Source: an uncultured Pirellulaceae bacterium
GTDB taxonomy: Bacteria > Planctomycetota > Planctomycetia > Pirellulales > Pirellulaceae
NCBI GenBank assembly: GCA_937941455.1
Contig: CALDHM010000016.1
Coordinates: 62,001 to 126,000 of the forward strand
DNA: 64,000 nucleotides
Reading direction: 5' to 3'
A program made the position numbers and the translations under genes. Positions within the stretch are counted from its first letter, which is position 1; each line of letters starts with the position of its first letter. A model generated the notes under the pieces. The model did not search any database, was not told where the DNA came from, and saw nothing but the letters and a program-made list of their open reading frames with translations. Below are positions 36,593 to 46,160 of the stretch, piece after piece.

Positions 36593-37417
36593 ATGTCTGT
36601 ATCTGCCTATCAACCAACTTTTGGTCAACAACTGGACATCATCTTGCAGAGGTTCGCTAATCTCGACTCGCTGGTTCACGAAGAACTCGAACAGTACCAA
36701 TCCGCGCCGAACACCGAGGAGTCGCCGCACACGACGCTGGTGACAGTAGTCATTCCCGTCTACAACGAAGAGACGTCGATTGCCCGCGTGATCAGCCGAA
36801 TCGCCGCGTTGCCTTTCCACAAGGAAATCGTCGTCGTGGACGATTGCAGCACCGATCAAACGCGGGAAATTTTGCAGCGACTGGAGGGACTCGACAGCGT
36901 GCGGCTGATCTTCAAACCGAAGAATCAGGGAAAGGGCGCGGCCCTCCGGGATGGGTTCGCTGCGGCCCGTGGGGATATCGTCGTCGTGCAGGATGCTGAC
37001 CTGGAATACGACCCGCAGGACATTCCCGAGTTGCTCGTACCGATTCTCAACAACGAAGCGGATGTGGTTTATGGCAGCCGATATATCGGCGACAAAAGCC
37101 GTGACAACTCGGCCATCCACCGTTTCGGCAATTGGTTGCTGACCTCCGCCTCAAATTTGTTCAACGGGGTAGCACTGACTGACATGGAAACCTGCTACAA
37201 GGTTTTCCGCCGCTCCGTACTTGATGGCTTGCAACTCAAGCAAGAACGATTCGGCATCGAGCCGGAAATCACAGCCAAGATCGCCCGCCGCGGCTACCGA
37301 ATTACTGAACGTCCGATTAGCTATCAGCCCCGTGGCTTTCGCGATGGTAAAAAAATCGGCATCAAAGACCTCTTCAAGGCTGTGTACTGCATCGTTCGGT
37401 ACGGAATTTGCGACTAA
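36593..37417 (+). CDS. Family 2 glycosyltransferase, dolichyl/polyprenyl-phosphate mannose synthase-like
   Basis: A 274-residue GT-A enzyme. It has an N-terminal extension of about 45 residues, then 'VTVVIPVYNEETSI', 'EIVVVDDCSTDQT', 'NQGKGAALRDGFAAARG' and the metal-binding 'VVQDADLEYDP'. Later comes 'VVYGSRYIGD', then 'DMETCYKVFRR' and 'GIEPEITAKIARRGYRI'. This arrangement is typical of enzymes moving a sugar from a nucleotide to polyprenyl phosphate. There are no C-terminal membrane helices, so it is the soluble DPM1-like form. The acceptor is unknown. The gene stands alone after the nrdAB terminator. Confidence 0.85.
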   Translation: MSVSAYQPTFGQQLDIILQRFANLDSLVHEELEQYQSAPNTEESPHTTLVTVVIPVYNEETSIARVISRIAALPFHKEIVVVDDCSTDQTREILQRLEGLDSVRLIFKPKNQGKGAALRDGFAAARGDIVVVQDADLEYDPQDIPELLVPILNNEADVVYGSRYIGDKSRDNSAIHRFGNWLLTSASNLFNGVALTDMETCYKVFRRSVLDGLQLKQERFGIEPEITAKIARRGYRITERPISYQPRGFRDGKKIGIKDLFKAVYCIVRYGICD

Positions 37418-37689
37418 CTGCTGCCAACGGCCGTTGTTCTGCTGGCGCGAAAAACCGAACCTTGCTGACGAACCTCTTTGCGGGCCTCCTTTTTTCGGCA
37501 TTGACAGTGAACTACAATTTGCGCATTTGCCAGCGCAACCGGGGCCCCTACTGGCATCTCGTCGTTGAACTGCGTTCCAGAGCGAATCTGACGCCAAGAA
37601 CTTGAATCGATCGAAGTATCGCAATCGCCAGATTCGGGACGAGGAGTGTGGCTGAAGTGTGAACGGTTACGTACCGACCGAGATTCTTT

Positions 37690-38736
37690 TTGTGCAGTGA
37701 GCAGATTGCCTTGATACGTTTCCTTTTGCTTGGTGTCGTCACCGCCTTCGGCTGTTGGGTCACCACGGTCGTCTCCGGTCAAACTCGATCGGTTCACGTG
37801 GAAATCGTCGTCGGATCCGACGAAATGCCTGGTGTTGAGCATGACATCATGCAAAACCTGGAGCGAGCGGGGCTGGATCATTTGAAATTCACGCGACGAG
37901 CCGAACTTCCTCGCCCAAAAGCCGAGGAAATTGTGGCAGGCCCCGTCGTGACGATTCGCCTTACCGCCGTGGTTCAAGGTAAACATATCTTTTTCCCCAA
38001 CGCCAAAATCGCCAAATCCGATGTGGCGGGTATCTCCGCTTACGTTCAGAAACTTCGCGACGATGGGGTAACGGTCGCGTTGGCGGAAAAAAAAGCTTTT
38101 GGACTGACCAGCGAGCAGTTGGTCGCCTTGAATGAGGAACTAAGCCGACCTTATCCGCAGGCCACGCAAAATGTGAGCACTCAGGAAGTGATCAGAACGA
38201 TCCAAGCCGCACTAACGACCAAATTATCGTTCGCTGATGATCCTCCTGATGCCGAGATTTTGGCCACACCGATCGCCGATGAACTGCAAAACCTCGCGAT
38301 GGGAACCGTTCTGGCGGCCAGTCTGCGACCGTTAGGATTAGTACTGGTACCGCAGCGAGAGCAGGGCAGGGGGGTCGAACTGCGCATCAAAAGCAGCAAG
38401 GAAGCGAAAGAGTTTTGGCCTGTAGGCTGGCCGCACGAGGGAAAACTGAGCGAGGTCGCGCCCTCGATCTTCGACAAACTGGACATCAACATTCAAAACT
38501 ATCGTTTGGCCGACGCGCTGCCAGCTTTGCAGCGCAGGATCGGCATACCGATGATTATCGACCACAACTCTTTGGCAGAAAAGCGAATTGATTTGACGGC
38601 CGTCGAGGTGACGTACGAGCGCAAGAAATCGCCGCATTTCGTAACGCTGGAAAAACTTCTGTTGCAGGCCAAACCTCCGCTGCGTGCAGAAATCCGCGTG
38701 GACGAGGGCGGTCGCCCCTTCATTTGGATTTATTGA
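37690..38736 (+). CDS. Exported protein of unknown function
   Basis: A protein of about 348 residues starting with a hydrophobic signal ('FLLLGVVTAFGCWVTTVVSG'). The mature part is mixed alpha/beta. The C-terminal 'RLADALPALQRRIGIPMIID' followed by 'LTAVEVTYERKKSP' and 'VTLEKLLLQAKPPLRAEIRV' recalls the short secretin/TonB N-terminal (STN-like) fold that planctomycete exported proteins often carry, but this is weak. No catalytic motif was found. The start is uncertain: no ATG fits, and TTG 37690 or TTG 37711 would be used. Its end overlaps the convergent Q/N-rich gene by 7 bp. Confidence 0.65.
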   Translation: MCSEQIALIRFLLLGVVTAFGCWVTTVVSGQTRSVHVEIVVGSDEMPGVEHDIMQNLERAGLDHLKFTRRAELPRPKAEEIVAGPVVTIRLTAVVQGKHIFFPNAKIAKSDVAGISAYVQKLRDDGVTVALAEKKAFGLTSEQLVALNEELSRPYPQATQNVSTQEVIRTIQAALTTKLSFADDPPDAEILATPIADELQNLAMGTVLAASLRPLGLVLVPQREQGRGVELRIKSSKEAKEFWPVGWPHEGKLSEVAPSIFDKLDINIQNYRLADALPALQRRIGIPMIIDHNSLAEKRIDLTAVEVTYERKKSPHFVTLEKLLLQAKPPLRAEIRVDEGGRPFIWIY

Positions 38737-41700
38737 TCGCGGCGCGGGTCGAGGCGATTGAGATTGCGAAGGAATTGCTGAAAATTCTCTTCTACCTCGG
38801 CCGGTGGGCGGCTGGCTGCCCCCCCCTCGCTAAGATTTTCCATGCGTTCCGTTCGTCCCTTGATCTGCGAACGGCGGTTTTTGAGCCCCAAAGAACGCAG
38901 AGCTCGCTCGTACTGCTGCTGAGCCTTAGAGTCACCGGTTTTGGCCCGCTCGGCCATCTGCTCCCAGCGTTGCATGAATTCCGCCAATTGACTTTCCGTC
39001 ATATTGAGCTGCCGCAGCAATTCGTCCCGCTCGGGCCCGGGCGGCTGGTCTTTGAGATATTTCAGGGCCAAATCGGTCGCCTCACGTTTGAAATTCAGTT
39101 GCTCACGCTCCTCGGGGGGGAGGTTCTCGCTGAAGCCGCGGCCCGACAATTCGCGTCGCGCGTGATCCGCGCTCGTTGGTGTGCTGGAGCCGCCGGGAGC
39201 ATCCCCTCCTCCTGAACCGCTGCCATCGAACGACTTGGAATTCGAGGGACTCGACGCGTTCGGATCTTTTTCACCAGAGGGATTGTCAGACCGAGCCGGC
39301 GCGGGTTGCCCGTCGACAGGACGCTCCGCTTGGCCTTGGCCTTGCTTGGCATCGCCGGTTTGCTCTTGGCCAGCGGCGCCAGCCGATTGATTCCGCTGGT
39401 TCCCGTCGCTGCCATTTGGATCACGTCTCGAATTCGAAGATTTGTTCTGCTCGGATTTGCCCTCTTCCGATTTCGGCTGATCGTCCTCCGGGGGTGGGTT
39501 CGTCTCTTCGCCATTCGCATTGGATTTGGAATTCGGAGGAGTCTGCGGCTTTGATTCGTCGGATTTTTTATCAGATTTTCCGGGCGACTTGCCTTCGTTT
39601 TTCTCTTGGCCAGGTTGCTCCTTGGAATCGCCGCCCCCTTGATTCCTTTTTTCTTGCGATTCCGGGGCTGCACGATTTTCAGACGATTGATTTTCGGGCA
39701 AGGAGTCTGTTTTCTGGGACTGGTTCTCCGGTATCGCGGACTGTTTAGGATCGGTCGCTTGCCGTAGATCTTGACCTTGATTCGGTCGATCGGGTGGTTC
39801 AGACGCGTTGAAATCGGAGCGCTGATTCTCTTGATTCTGATTTTCGTTATTTGCCTGATTCTTTTGCTGCTGTTGTTGTTTGTCCATCATCTGCCGGATT
39901 CGCTCGAAGCGTTCCGAGTCAGTTGCATCCTCGTCGAGCGGCCGCTGTTCGCCGTCCTTGAGCTGCGTATCGCGTTCACCATCCTTGACATTATCAGTTG
40001 GCTTTTGACCGTCAGGTTGACCATCGTTGGATTGATTCTTCGGCTGGATCTGGGGCTCGCCGCCGTCGTTCTTGCCTGCGGAGGCGTCTTTGGAAGCGGT
40101 GTCCTTCTGCGGGTTATTTTGGGGGTCAGCCGACTCTCCAGACCCTTGTGCATTTTTGCCACCTTGGCCTTCGTTTTGCTCGCTCGTCGCCGAAGATTGC
40201 TGCTCGGCCTCACCTTTGGATCGATTGCCCTGATCCTCTCCTGATTGGCCGTCGGAGGTTTCACCCTTCGATTGGTCGTTCGATTTGCCGTTATCTGTTT
40301 GATTTTGGTTGGCCGATTGATCGTCACCTTGTTGTTGGTTGTCGTCAGCGTCTTGATTTTTATTGTCGGATCTCTGGTCGTCGTTTTTGGTGTTTTCTTC
40401 ACCTTGTTCAGACGGCGGTTCCTGCGGTTGATCAGATGGTGGCTCGACGATCAAACGATAATTCTCCGTGCGCGCTTCGTTGGGTTCCGGGATATCCAAA
40501 ATGGGTGCGTGGCGATTGTCGGCAGCCTTCGCAAAGAACAACGCTTGATCGCCGGGCTTGAGCTGCAGTTTTTTGGGTGAAATTTCGAAGCGTCCCGGCA
40601 ATGTGCGTCGGTCGGAATCGGCAGGGAAGGAGAGCGACTCTGTCAACAATGTCGCTCCGCGATGTTCAACGACTAGCTTCACCGAGTCCAGAGCGTAATC
40701 CAGATCGCTCGCCACGACCTCGATACTCGCTTGCCGATTCACCGGAATTCGAATCTCTTTCTCGGATGGTTTTACGATGCGGATTTCAGGCCCCAAGTCA
40801 GGAACGACCCGGATGGCGTAAACGTTGGTGATTTCGTTACGATCCCCTGAAACCGCGGTGAACCGCAACTGAAAGTGGGTGAAATCCGGTTGATTCGCGC
40901 GGCGGTTGAAGGTGAGAACGAATTCCCCCACCGCTTGGTTTTCCGCTGCAGTCATTTTGACGGTTGAAACCACTGTTCCGGTTTGATCGATCGCGGGATC
41001 GGGCAAATTCAGCAGTTCGATACTCGCGGTCGCAATCGGCAAATTGGCAACGGCCGAGACAGTGATTCGCGCACCCTCGACACCGCTCAAATTGGAAAAG
41101 GAGGTGAGTGTTCTTTCGGGAATTTTCGTGTAAGCTGGCGATTTGATCTTGATCGAATCCACGCTGATCGTGGGATTCATATTGACCTTCACGTGATACT
41201 CTCGTGTTTGCCCGTCTTTGGCTTCGATTCGGTAACGAAACGACGTATCTATCCCCTTGGGTGACGTGGTCAATTCGGCTTGATAGCTTCCTGAAATTTC
41301 TCCAGTCGGAGACATGGGCTGCCGCACGTCGATGAGCCGGCCATCCTCAGTCGACAGCACGACCACTACCGATTCGGGATCGTGTTTCCCTTTGACCTGG
41401 CAGCTAACCAACAAGCGGCGGCCGAAGAAGACCTCGGTATCTCCCGGTTGCACCTCGACGATCGACACAGACGCCGGGCGCTGAATATCGGCGTTGGGGA
41501 GGCAGATGCGAGCGATGGAGACCCATGGACTCTTGGAAGAGAAAATCGTGTAAACGACGAACAGTCCCACCAACGCGGCTAACATCGCGCCCAGGCGAAT
41601 CACGCCGGAGCGATCGACGCGCTCCAATCCGGCTACCTGAGACAAATCCTGGGCGGCCTTTTGGGTGACTACCTGCAAGACATGTTGGTTGACCTCGCGC

Positions 41701-42095
41701 TCTCCGGCTTGCAAGTAAGTGTAATTCAACAGGCTATTGTGAAATTTCTCTTTGGACTTTTCGATCATCACGGCGGAGTAGGCCGGATTGATTCGACGGA
41801 AAAAAATCGGATAGAGACAGTACAGTAGCCAGCCGAGGATCCCTACCAGGAGTACGATGAGGGCGCCCCAGCGCATGGAAATGGTCAGGGGGATCACCCA
41901 GGCGTCGATGACGATGCAGAAGACGAACCAACCGACAATCCAACTGAGGACTCCGACCAAAGTCAGCACGATATCATTCGCAATCACTTGGCGGCCCGTT
42001 TGCAGCAATTGTCTTTCGACATATTGCTGGGCCTGGGTGCGAGATTCTCCCTGAGAGCCTGAACCAGTCCCGATCGTCGGTGCTTGAGTCGTCAT
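38730..42095 (-). CDS. Giant membrane-anchored protein with long Q/N/E/K/S-rich disordered region (DUF4175-like layout)
   Basis: About 1121 residues. The N-terminus has two adjacent hydrophobic helices ('VLSWIVGWFVFCIVI' and 'ALIVLLVGILGWLLYCLYPI') and a third near residue 180 ('GAMLAALVGLFVVYTIF'). Beta-rich extracytoplasmic repeats follow to about residue 560. After these come some 430 residues of very low complexity, dominated by Gln, Asn, Glu, Lys, Asp, Gly and Ser, then a short helical C-terminus. The layout resembles the DUF4175 type of protein. Function is unknown. ATG 42095 was chosen over the frame start at 42200. It lies downstream of the anti-sigma gene on the same strand, across a 650-bp gap. 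Confidence 0.78.
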   Translation of the reverse strand: MTTQAPTIGTGSGSQGESRTQAQQYVERQLLQTGRQVIANDIVLTLVGVLSWIVGWFVFCIVIDAWVIPLTISMRWGALIVLLVGILGWLLYCLYPIFFRRINPAYSAVMIEKSKEKFHNSLLNYTYLQAGEREVNQHVLQVVTQKAAQDLSQVAGLERVDRSGVIRLGAMLAALVGLFVVYTIFSSKSPWVSIARICLPNADIQRPASVSIVEVQPGDTEVFFGRRLLVSCQVKGKHDPESVVVVLSTEDGRLIDVRQPMSPTGEISGSYQAELTTSPKGIDTSFRYRIEAKDGQTREYHVKVNMNPTISVDSIKIKSPAYTKIPERTLTSFSNLSGVEGARITVSAVANLPIATASIELLNLPDPAIDQTGTVVSTVKMTAAENQAVGEFVLTFNRRANQPDFTHFQLRFTAVSGDRNEITNVYAIRVVPDLGPEIRIVKPSEKEIRIPVNRQASIEVVASDLDYALDSVKLVVEHRGATLLTESLSFPADSDRRTLPGRFEISPKKLQLKPGDQALFFAKAADNRHAPILDIPEPNEARTENYRLIVEPPSDQPQEPPSEQGEENTKNDDQRSDNKNQDADDNQQQGDDQSANQNQTDNGKSNDQSKGETSDGQSGEDQGNRSKGEAEQQSSATSEQNEGQGGKNAQGSGESADPQNNPQKDTASKDASAGKNDGGEPQIQPKNQSNDGQPDGQKPTDNVKDGERDTQLKDGEQRPLDEDATDSERFERIRQMMDKQQQQQKNQANNENQNQENQRSDFNASEPPDRPNQGQDLRQATDPKQSAIPENQSQKTDSLPENQSSENRAAPESQEKRNQGGGDSKEQPGQEKNEGKSPGKSDKKSDESKPQTPPNSKSNANGEETNPPPEDDQPKSEEGKSEQNKSSNSRRDPNGSDGNQRNQSAGAAGQEQTGDAKQGQGQAERPVDGQPAPARSDNPSGEKDPNASSPSNSKSFDGSGSGGGDAPGGSSTPTSADHARRELSGRGFSENLPPEEREQLNFKREATDLALKYLKDQPPGPERDELLRQLNMTESQLAEFMQRWEQMAERAKTGDSKAQQQYERALRSLGLKNRRSQIKGRTERMENLSEGGAASRPPAEVEENFQQFLRNLNRLDPRRDQ

Positions 42096-42751
42096 GGATT
42101 TAGAATTAGTAAAACAAGGTTCAAACCACTGCCGCATCGATTTGCGAAATTCGAGCCAACTGAATCGAATTGGCGGGCAAGTTGATAAAATCTGCGGCAA
42201 GGCTTGAACAAGGCCCTCGCAGCCTGCAGTATCGACAAGGCGTAGCGAAAACCTTGCTTGCCCGTCGGGTTTCCTTGACGGCGAAAAGCTCGCTTGGATC
42301 CACGAGTTTGCCGCGAAAGCAACCAGAACAGGGCTTCGTGGCCGAGTTCACTAAACCCGAGTTTAGTTTTGAAACAGTCCTTAGCCATTACCGATTACTT
42401 GGCTTTGTTTCAAAACCCGTTAAACACGGGGACGAGCTTGCCATCCTCGCGAAAACTGGACGCGAGCCCGTTCCCAATCATGGTTTTGGAACAGAGCCTA
42501 AACTCTTGGACGCCCGGTCGAACGCAAGCGTTCTCGCCGACAAACGTTTTCCTCTTGGGTTTCGTCAAACGCGCGCAAGCGAGTTCTTTTCTCTTACCAA
42601 TCGAAAATTTGCAGCTGCACTTTGCGTTGAGCTTTCTCGGCGCAGCTCATTATCGATGGCGCACCCTCCTTTTCCGTACAACTGCAACAGGTTGCCGTGC
42701 GAGCAATTATAGGCTGGGGAGTGCCCGGCACCAAATCTTGCCAAGCACGCG
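42096..42751. other. Gap upstream of the giant membrane protein, with repeat copy G
   Basis: About 655 bp without a recognised gene. It contains a perfect ACTAAAC/GTTTAGT inverted repeat (42350-42367) and repeat copy G (42398-42502). The promoter of the reverse-strand membrane-protein gene is presumably near 42100-42200. Confidence 0.5.
42398..42502 (+). repeat. Dispersed palindromic repeat, copy G
   Basis: The left end TTGGCTTTGTTTCAAAACCC and the right end GGTTTTGGAACAGAGCCTAA are good inverted partners, better matched to each other than to copy A. The interior is diverged (ACGGGGACGAGCTTGCC, GAAAACTGGACGCGAGC). 105 bp, the same length as copy A. Confidence 0.6.
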
Positions 42752-44053
42752 CTATTGTCTCCGCGGAGGTTGGATCAATAGTTTCCGCCGCATGTAGAGT
42801 TCCCGCACTCGGTTTTTCATGACTTCCGGCGACAATCGATCGAGTTCTTCGCGTTCCTTGGGAGTCAATTCCTGGAAATAGAAATTTTCCAGCTTTTCTT
42901 GAGAAATTTCGGGGCGCATCAGCATTTGCACGACGAAATCATCTTGCGTTTCCCGCGAATCCCCCATCATTTTCTGACCTTCAGGGGACAACCGCTCGCG
43001 CAAGGTCGCGTACTCACTGGCCAGTTCGTTGGGGCGGTCGAGGCGGACCGTTCGCAGATAGGTTCTGACCGCCACTTCAGGATCATCGTTGATAGCCTTC
43101 AGGAGTCGTTCACGGGTCTCAGGGTTGCGAATGTTTTGAAACCATTCGCTCAAGATCGCTTTGAGTCGATAGCCGTGTGTTTGTCCTACGGCGTTCAACC
43201 ATTCGTTGAACACTTTCATGTCGTTGTCGGGGAGTCGGTCGACTTGACTCGATAATTCATTTCGAAGCTTCGTGAAGATTTCGAACTTTTTCTCTGTATC
43301 AGTTTCTACGAGCAGTTGGACCTGTTCCTCATAGGGGATCGTCTTCAACCATTCGTAGAACCGTTTGATCGCCGAATACAACTTCGCAGCATCGACTTGA
43401 TGAGTCAATTCTCGATGAAACTTGCGAATCCGTTCGCGTTCTTCCGCGTTGAGATTGTTGTACTGATTCTGCCGCAATTTGATGTCGACCAGTTTTTCCT
43501 CCGGCAGAGTGCGCAGCAAACGTTCGCTGGCCTCAGGATCATCCTCGAGCACTACATTATTCTGAGCAGGACTTTTCATCGAGTCATGCTCGAGTTCGTC
43601 GGCGATTTTGCGCACGAAGTCGAGATTCAAATCGACTTTGCGGTACAGATCGAAGTTTTCAATAATCCGAAATTCGTTAACCAACTGCCGCAACGGGTAC
43701 AGCCGTTGATACCGCGTCAGCAGATAGCTCGCAGCAAACACGCACAATGGAATCAAACCGAAGAAGACCACACCGCGCCAGATCGTCCGCCGATCGGCAG
43801 TTGGCCGTTTCTGGACGGTTGACACAGCTAGTTCGATGGTGGATTGGGTGAACCTGGCATCGGGATTCGCGGTCGGCAAGACATCCAGCAAATCCCAAGT
43901 TTGCTCGAGTTCGCGCAATTGGTTCCGATACTCCAGGTCCGTCGCCAGGCGTCGCTCGACGGCTTCGTTGGCCTCGGGAGAGAGTTCACCGTCGAGGTAG
44001 GCTGTTAGCTCTTCGAGATCGGGATTCTGTTTCGATGTAGGTTGATTACTCAT
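42752..44053 (-). CDS. Putative membrane-anchored anti-sigma factor with large C-terminal domain
   Basis: 433 residues. The N-terminus ('LEELTAYLDGELSPEANEAV') has the helical pattern of the anti-sigma domain that clamps an ECF sigma factor, but lacks the zinc Cys/His set, so it would be a non-zinc type. One membrane helix follows at about residue 95-115 ('VVFFGLIPLCVFAASYLLT'). The remaining 310 residues are charged and helical, would lie outside the cytoplasm, and may sense or bind a signal. The ATG lies inside the end of the sigma gene (8-bp overlap), so the two are translationally coupled. That pairing is the main reason for the call. Confidence 0.72.
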   Translation of the reverse strand: MSNQPTSKQNPDLEELTAYLDGELSPEANEAVERRLATDLEYRNQLRELEQTWDLLDVLPTANPDARFTQSTIELAVSTVQKRPTADRRTIWRGVVFFGLIPLCVFAASYLLTRYQRLYPLRQLVNEFRIIENFDLYRKVDLNLDFVRKIADELEHDSMKSPAQNNVVLEDDPEASERLLRTLPEEKLVDIKLRQNQYNNLNAEERERIRKFHRELTHQVDAAKLYSAIKRFYEWLKTIPYEEQVQLLVETDTEKKFEIFTKLRNELSSQVDRLPDNDMKVFNEWLNAVGQTHGYRLKAILSEWFQNIRNPETRERLLKAINDDPEVAVRTYLRTVRLDRPNELASEYATLRERLSPEGQKMMGDSRETQDDFVVQMLMRPEISQEKLENFYFQELTPKEREELDRLSPEVMKNRVRELYMRRKLLIQPPRRQ

Positions 44054-44771
44054 GGCTGTGGCCTTCGTCTTCATCAGTTGATTCTTCGGCGCTGGGCGCT
44101 GGCAGAACGCCGGCATTGACGTACGGGGCCAGCAAGGATTTGAGGTTGATTCTTGCGCGTGACACCAAGGACTTGACCGCCTGCGGTGTCATGCCCAGGG
44201 CTTCACCGATTTCCTGATAGCTCATCCCTTCGAATTTGCTCATCAAGACGGCCATCCTTTGCCGTTCGTTCAAGGACTGAATTGCCAGTCGCACAATATC
44301 TTGAATCTCTCGCCGATCGAGTTGCCTCGTCGGCATTTGCCCGGAAGCAGACAAGGCGAGATTTTCGAGATTGACCGCTCCGGACGGCTGTTCGCGGGTC
44401 TGTAGTTGCACCTCGACGTTGCGCGATTTTTTGCGAATTGCATTGCTGGCCACGTTGTGCATGATCGTGAACAGCCACGTCGCGAACCGCGCTCCTGGCT
44501 CGTAGCTTTCCCGAGCTCGAAAGACGCGCAAGAACACTTCTTGAGCCAAATCCTCCGCCTGATCGGGCGAGACCATATGCTCAAGAAAGCTCACCACTCG
44601 ATGCTGATATTTCTTGACGATTTCTTCGTACGCTGCGGCGTTTCCGTGCCGCACCTGGAGCATCAAGCGCACATCGGGGTCGAGCAGCTCGTAGTTCGGT
44701 ACTCGATTGGCCGAAGATTCAGAGACAGACAAGTTGGCTGGTCCTTCTAGCAGAGCATCGTTGTGGATCAC
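44046..44771 (-). CDS. ECF-type RNA polymerase sigma factor
   Basis: 241 residues. Region 2 is clear ('AYEEIVKKYQHRVVSFLEHM', 'AEDLAQEVFLRVFRARESYE', then 'RFATWLFTIMHNVASNAIRK'), and region 4 has a helix-turn-helix ('LNERQRMAVLMSKFEGMSYQ', 'EIGEALGMTPQAVKSLVSRA'). The N-terminus has about 35 extra residues, and the C-terminus ends in an acidic and His-containing tail. It directs RNA polymerase to a stress or envelope regulon. The anti-sigma gene overlaps its 3' end. Autoregulation is likely in such pairs, but no promoter motif could be fixed upstream. Confidence 0.93.
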   Translation of the reverse strand: MIHNDALLEGPANLSVSESSANRVPNYELLDPDVRLMLQVRHGNAAAYEEIVKKYQHRVVSFLEHMVSPDQAEDLAQEVFLRVFRARESYEPGARFATWLFTIMHNVASNAIRKKSRNVEVQLQTREQPSGAVNLENLALSASGQMPTRQLDRREIQDIVRLAIQSLNERQRMAVLMSKFEGMSYQEIGEALGMTPQAVKSLVSRARINLKSLLAPYVNAGVLPAPSAEESTDEDEGHSHE

Positions 44772-44945
44772 TCTATCCTAACGTGCATCTGGTTCGAGTT
44801 GGCAGGGTAGGGCAGGGGGGCCCGCGATTGACAAACATGCTCGACTCCTAACTGCGGCAGCGATCGGTTTGCTCGGCCAGTATGTATGTTTTGAACCCAT
44901 CACGCGAGCGCAGGAATCGCAGATTTTGCAGGTGGTAGAGCGAAT

Positions 44946-46013
44946 TTAAGAATTCGCGGCCTGCTCGGGCGAGACAATGGACAGTGCCCCCGAGGCGACG
45001 CTACGGCGCAATTGGCCGCATGCGGCATTGATATCGTCCCCTTTGCGCTGGCGAATTTTGATGACGATACCCCGACTTTGAAGAATCTCCCGAAATCGCG
45101 CGATGGCTTGGCGGCTCGGCGTGCGATAGGGCAGTCCCGCCACAGGATTGTAGGGAATCACGTTCAGCAATGCCCCCCTCCCCGAGAGCAAATCGGCCAA
45201 CTCTTCGGCCTGTACCGGTTGGTCATTGATCCCGGCCAGCAGGACATACTCGAACGTCAATCGCCGGCCTGTCTTTTCGAAAAAATACTCGGCAGCGTCG
45301 AGAATCGCAGCAATCCCGATTTTCGCATTTACTGGCACCAATTTTGTACGCAACTCATCATTGGGGGCATGCAAGCTAATCGCCAAATGATAGCGGCAAT
45401 CCATATCGGCGAGCTTGCGAATGGCGGCCGGAATGCCGACGGTAGAAATCGTAATTCGCCGCGCGCTGATGCCTAGCCCCTGGGGAGAACTGGCCCAGGC
45501 GAGTGCTCCGAGTACCCCTGGTAAATTGGCGAGCGGATCACCCATTCCCATCATTACGATATGGCTTATCCGCTCATCGGTTGGCAACAAGCGAGATAGC
45601 CGCAGCATCTGCTCGATAATTTCACCATGCGTCAAGCTCCGTTCGACGCCATTCAGCCCGCTAGCGCAAAATACACAACCCATCGCGCAGCCGACCTGAC
45701 TGCTGACGCAAATCGTTCTGCGAGCTCCATCCCGCAACAGGACGCATTCAATGTCGCCGCGGTCAGCCATCCGCAACAAAAGTTTTTCTGTGCCATCAGA
45801 CGAACGCTGATGGGCCAGTACAGTCGACGACCACAGCGAAAATTCTTGCGACAGCCTCTCCCGCAGCGGCCGCGGTAAATCGCTCATTTCGGCGAATGAA
45901 GTCACTCGGGAATCGAACAACCATTTCACGATCTGCCGCGCGCGAAATTTCGGTTCACCGAGCCCCGCTAGACGCTCCGACAGGTCATCAAGTTGATTGA
46001 GTATCGAATTCAA
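44946..46013 (-). CDS. rlmN: 23S rRNA (adenine-2503-C2)-methyltransferase RlmN
   Basis: A 355-residue radical-SAM enzyme that methylates A2503 of 23S rRNA and A37 of some tRNAs. The radical-SAM cluster is C109, C113 and C116 (CAMGCVFC), preceded by 'ICVSSQVG'. 'MMGMGDPLANLPGVL' is the family's SAM region. The methyl-carrying Cys is near residue 336 in 'GDDINAACGQLRRS'. Length and order are standard. The start ATG at 46011-46013 gives the usual 'LSERLAGLGEPKFRARQI'. It is divergent from the BFD-like gene. Confidence 0.96.
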   Translation of the reverse strand: MNSILNQLDDLSERLAGLGEPKFRARQIVKWLFDSRVTSFAEMSDLPRPLRERLSQEFSLWSSTVLAHQRSSDGTEKLLLRMADRGDIECVLLRDGARRTICVSSQVGCAMGCVFCASGLNGVERSLTHGEIIEQMLRLSRLLPTDERISHIVMMGMGDPLANLPGVLGALAWASSPQGLGISARRITISTVGIPAAIRKLADMDCRYHLAISLHAPNDELRTKLVPVNAKIGIAAILDAAEYFFEKTGRRLTFEYVLLAGINDQPVQAEELADLLSGRGALLNVIPYNPVAGLPYRTPSRQAIARFREILQSRGIVIKIRQRKGDDINAACGQLRRSVASGALSIVSPEQAANS

Positions 46014-46160
46014 AGCAGGCCGCGCACCGGTTGGGATCAGGAGTTTATGAGTTTCTCGGCTCGGGGTACTCTACAATGTTACGATACACCGCAGACTGGC
46101 ATCGGCCAAGTCTTCCACTCCACGACACACCGTCGGTTACCCAGCGTAAAGCCAGCAGTT

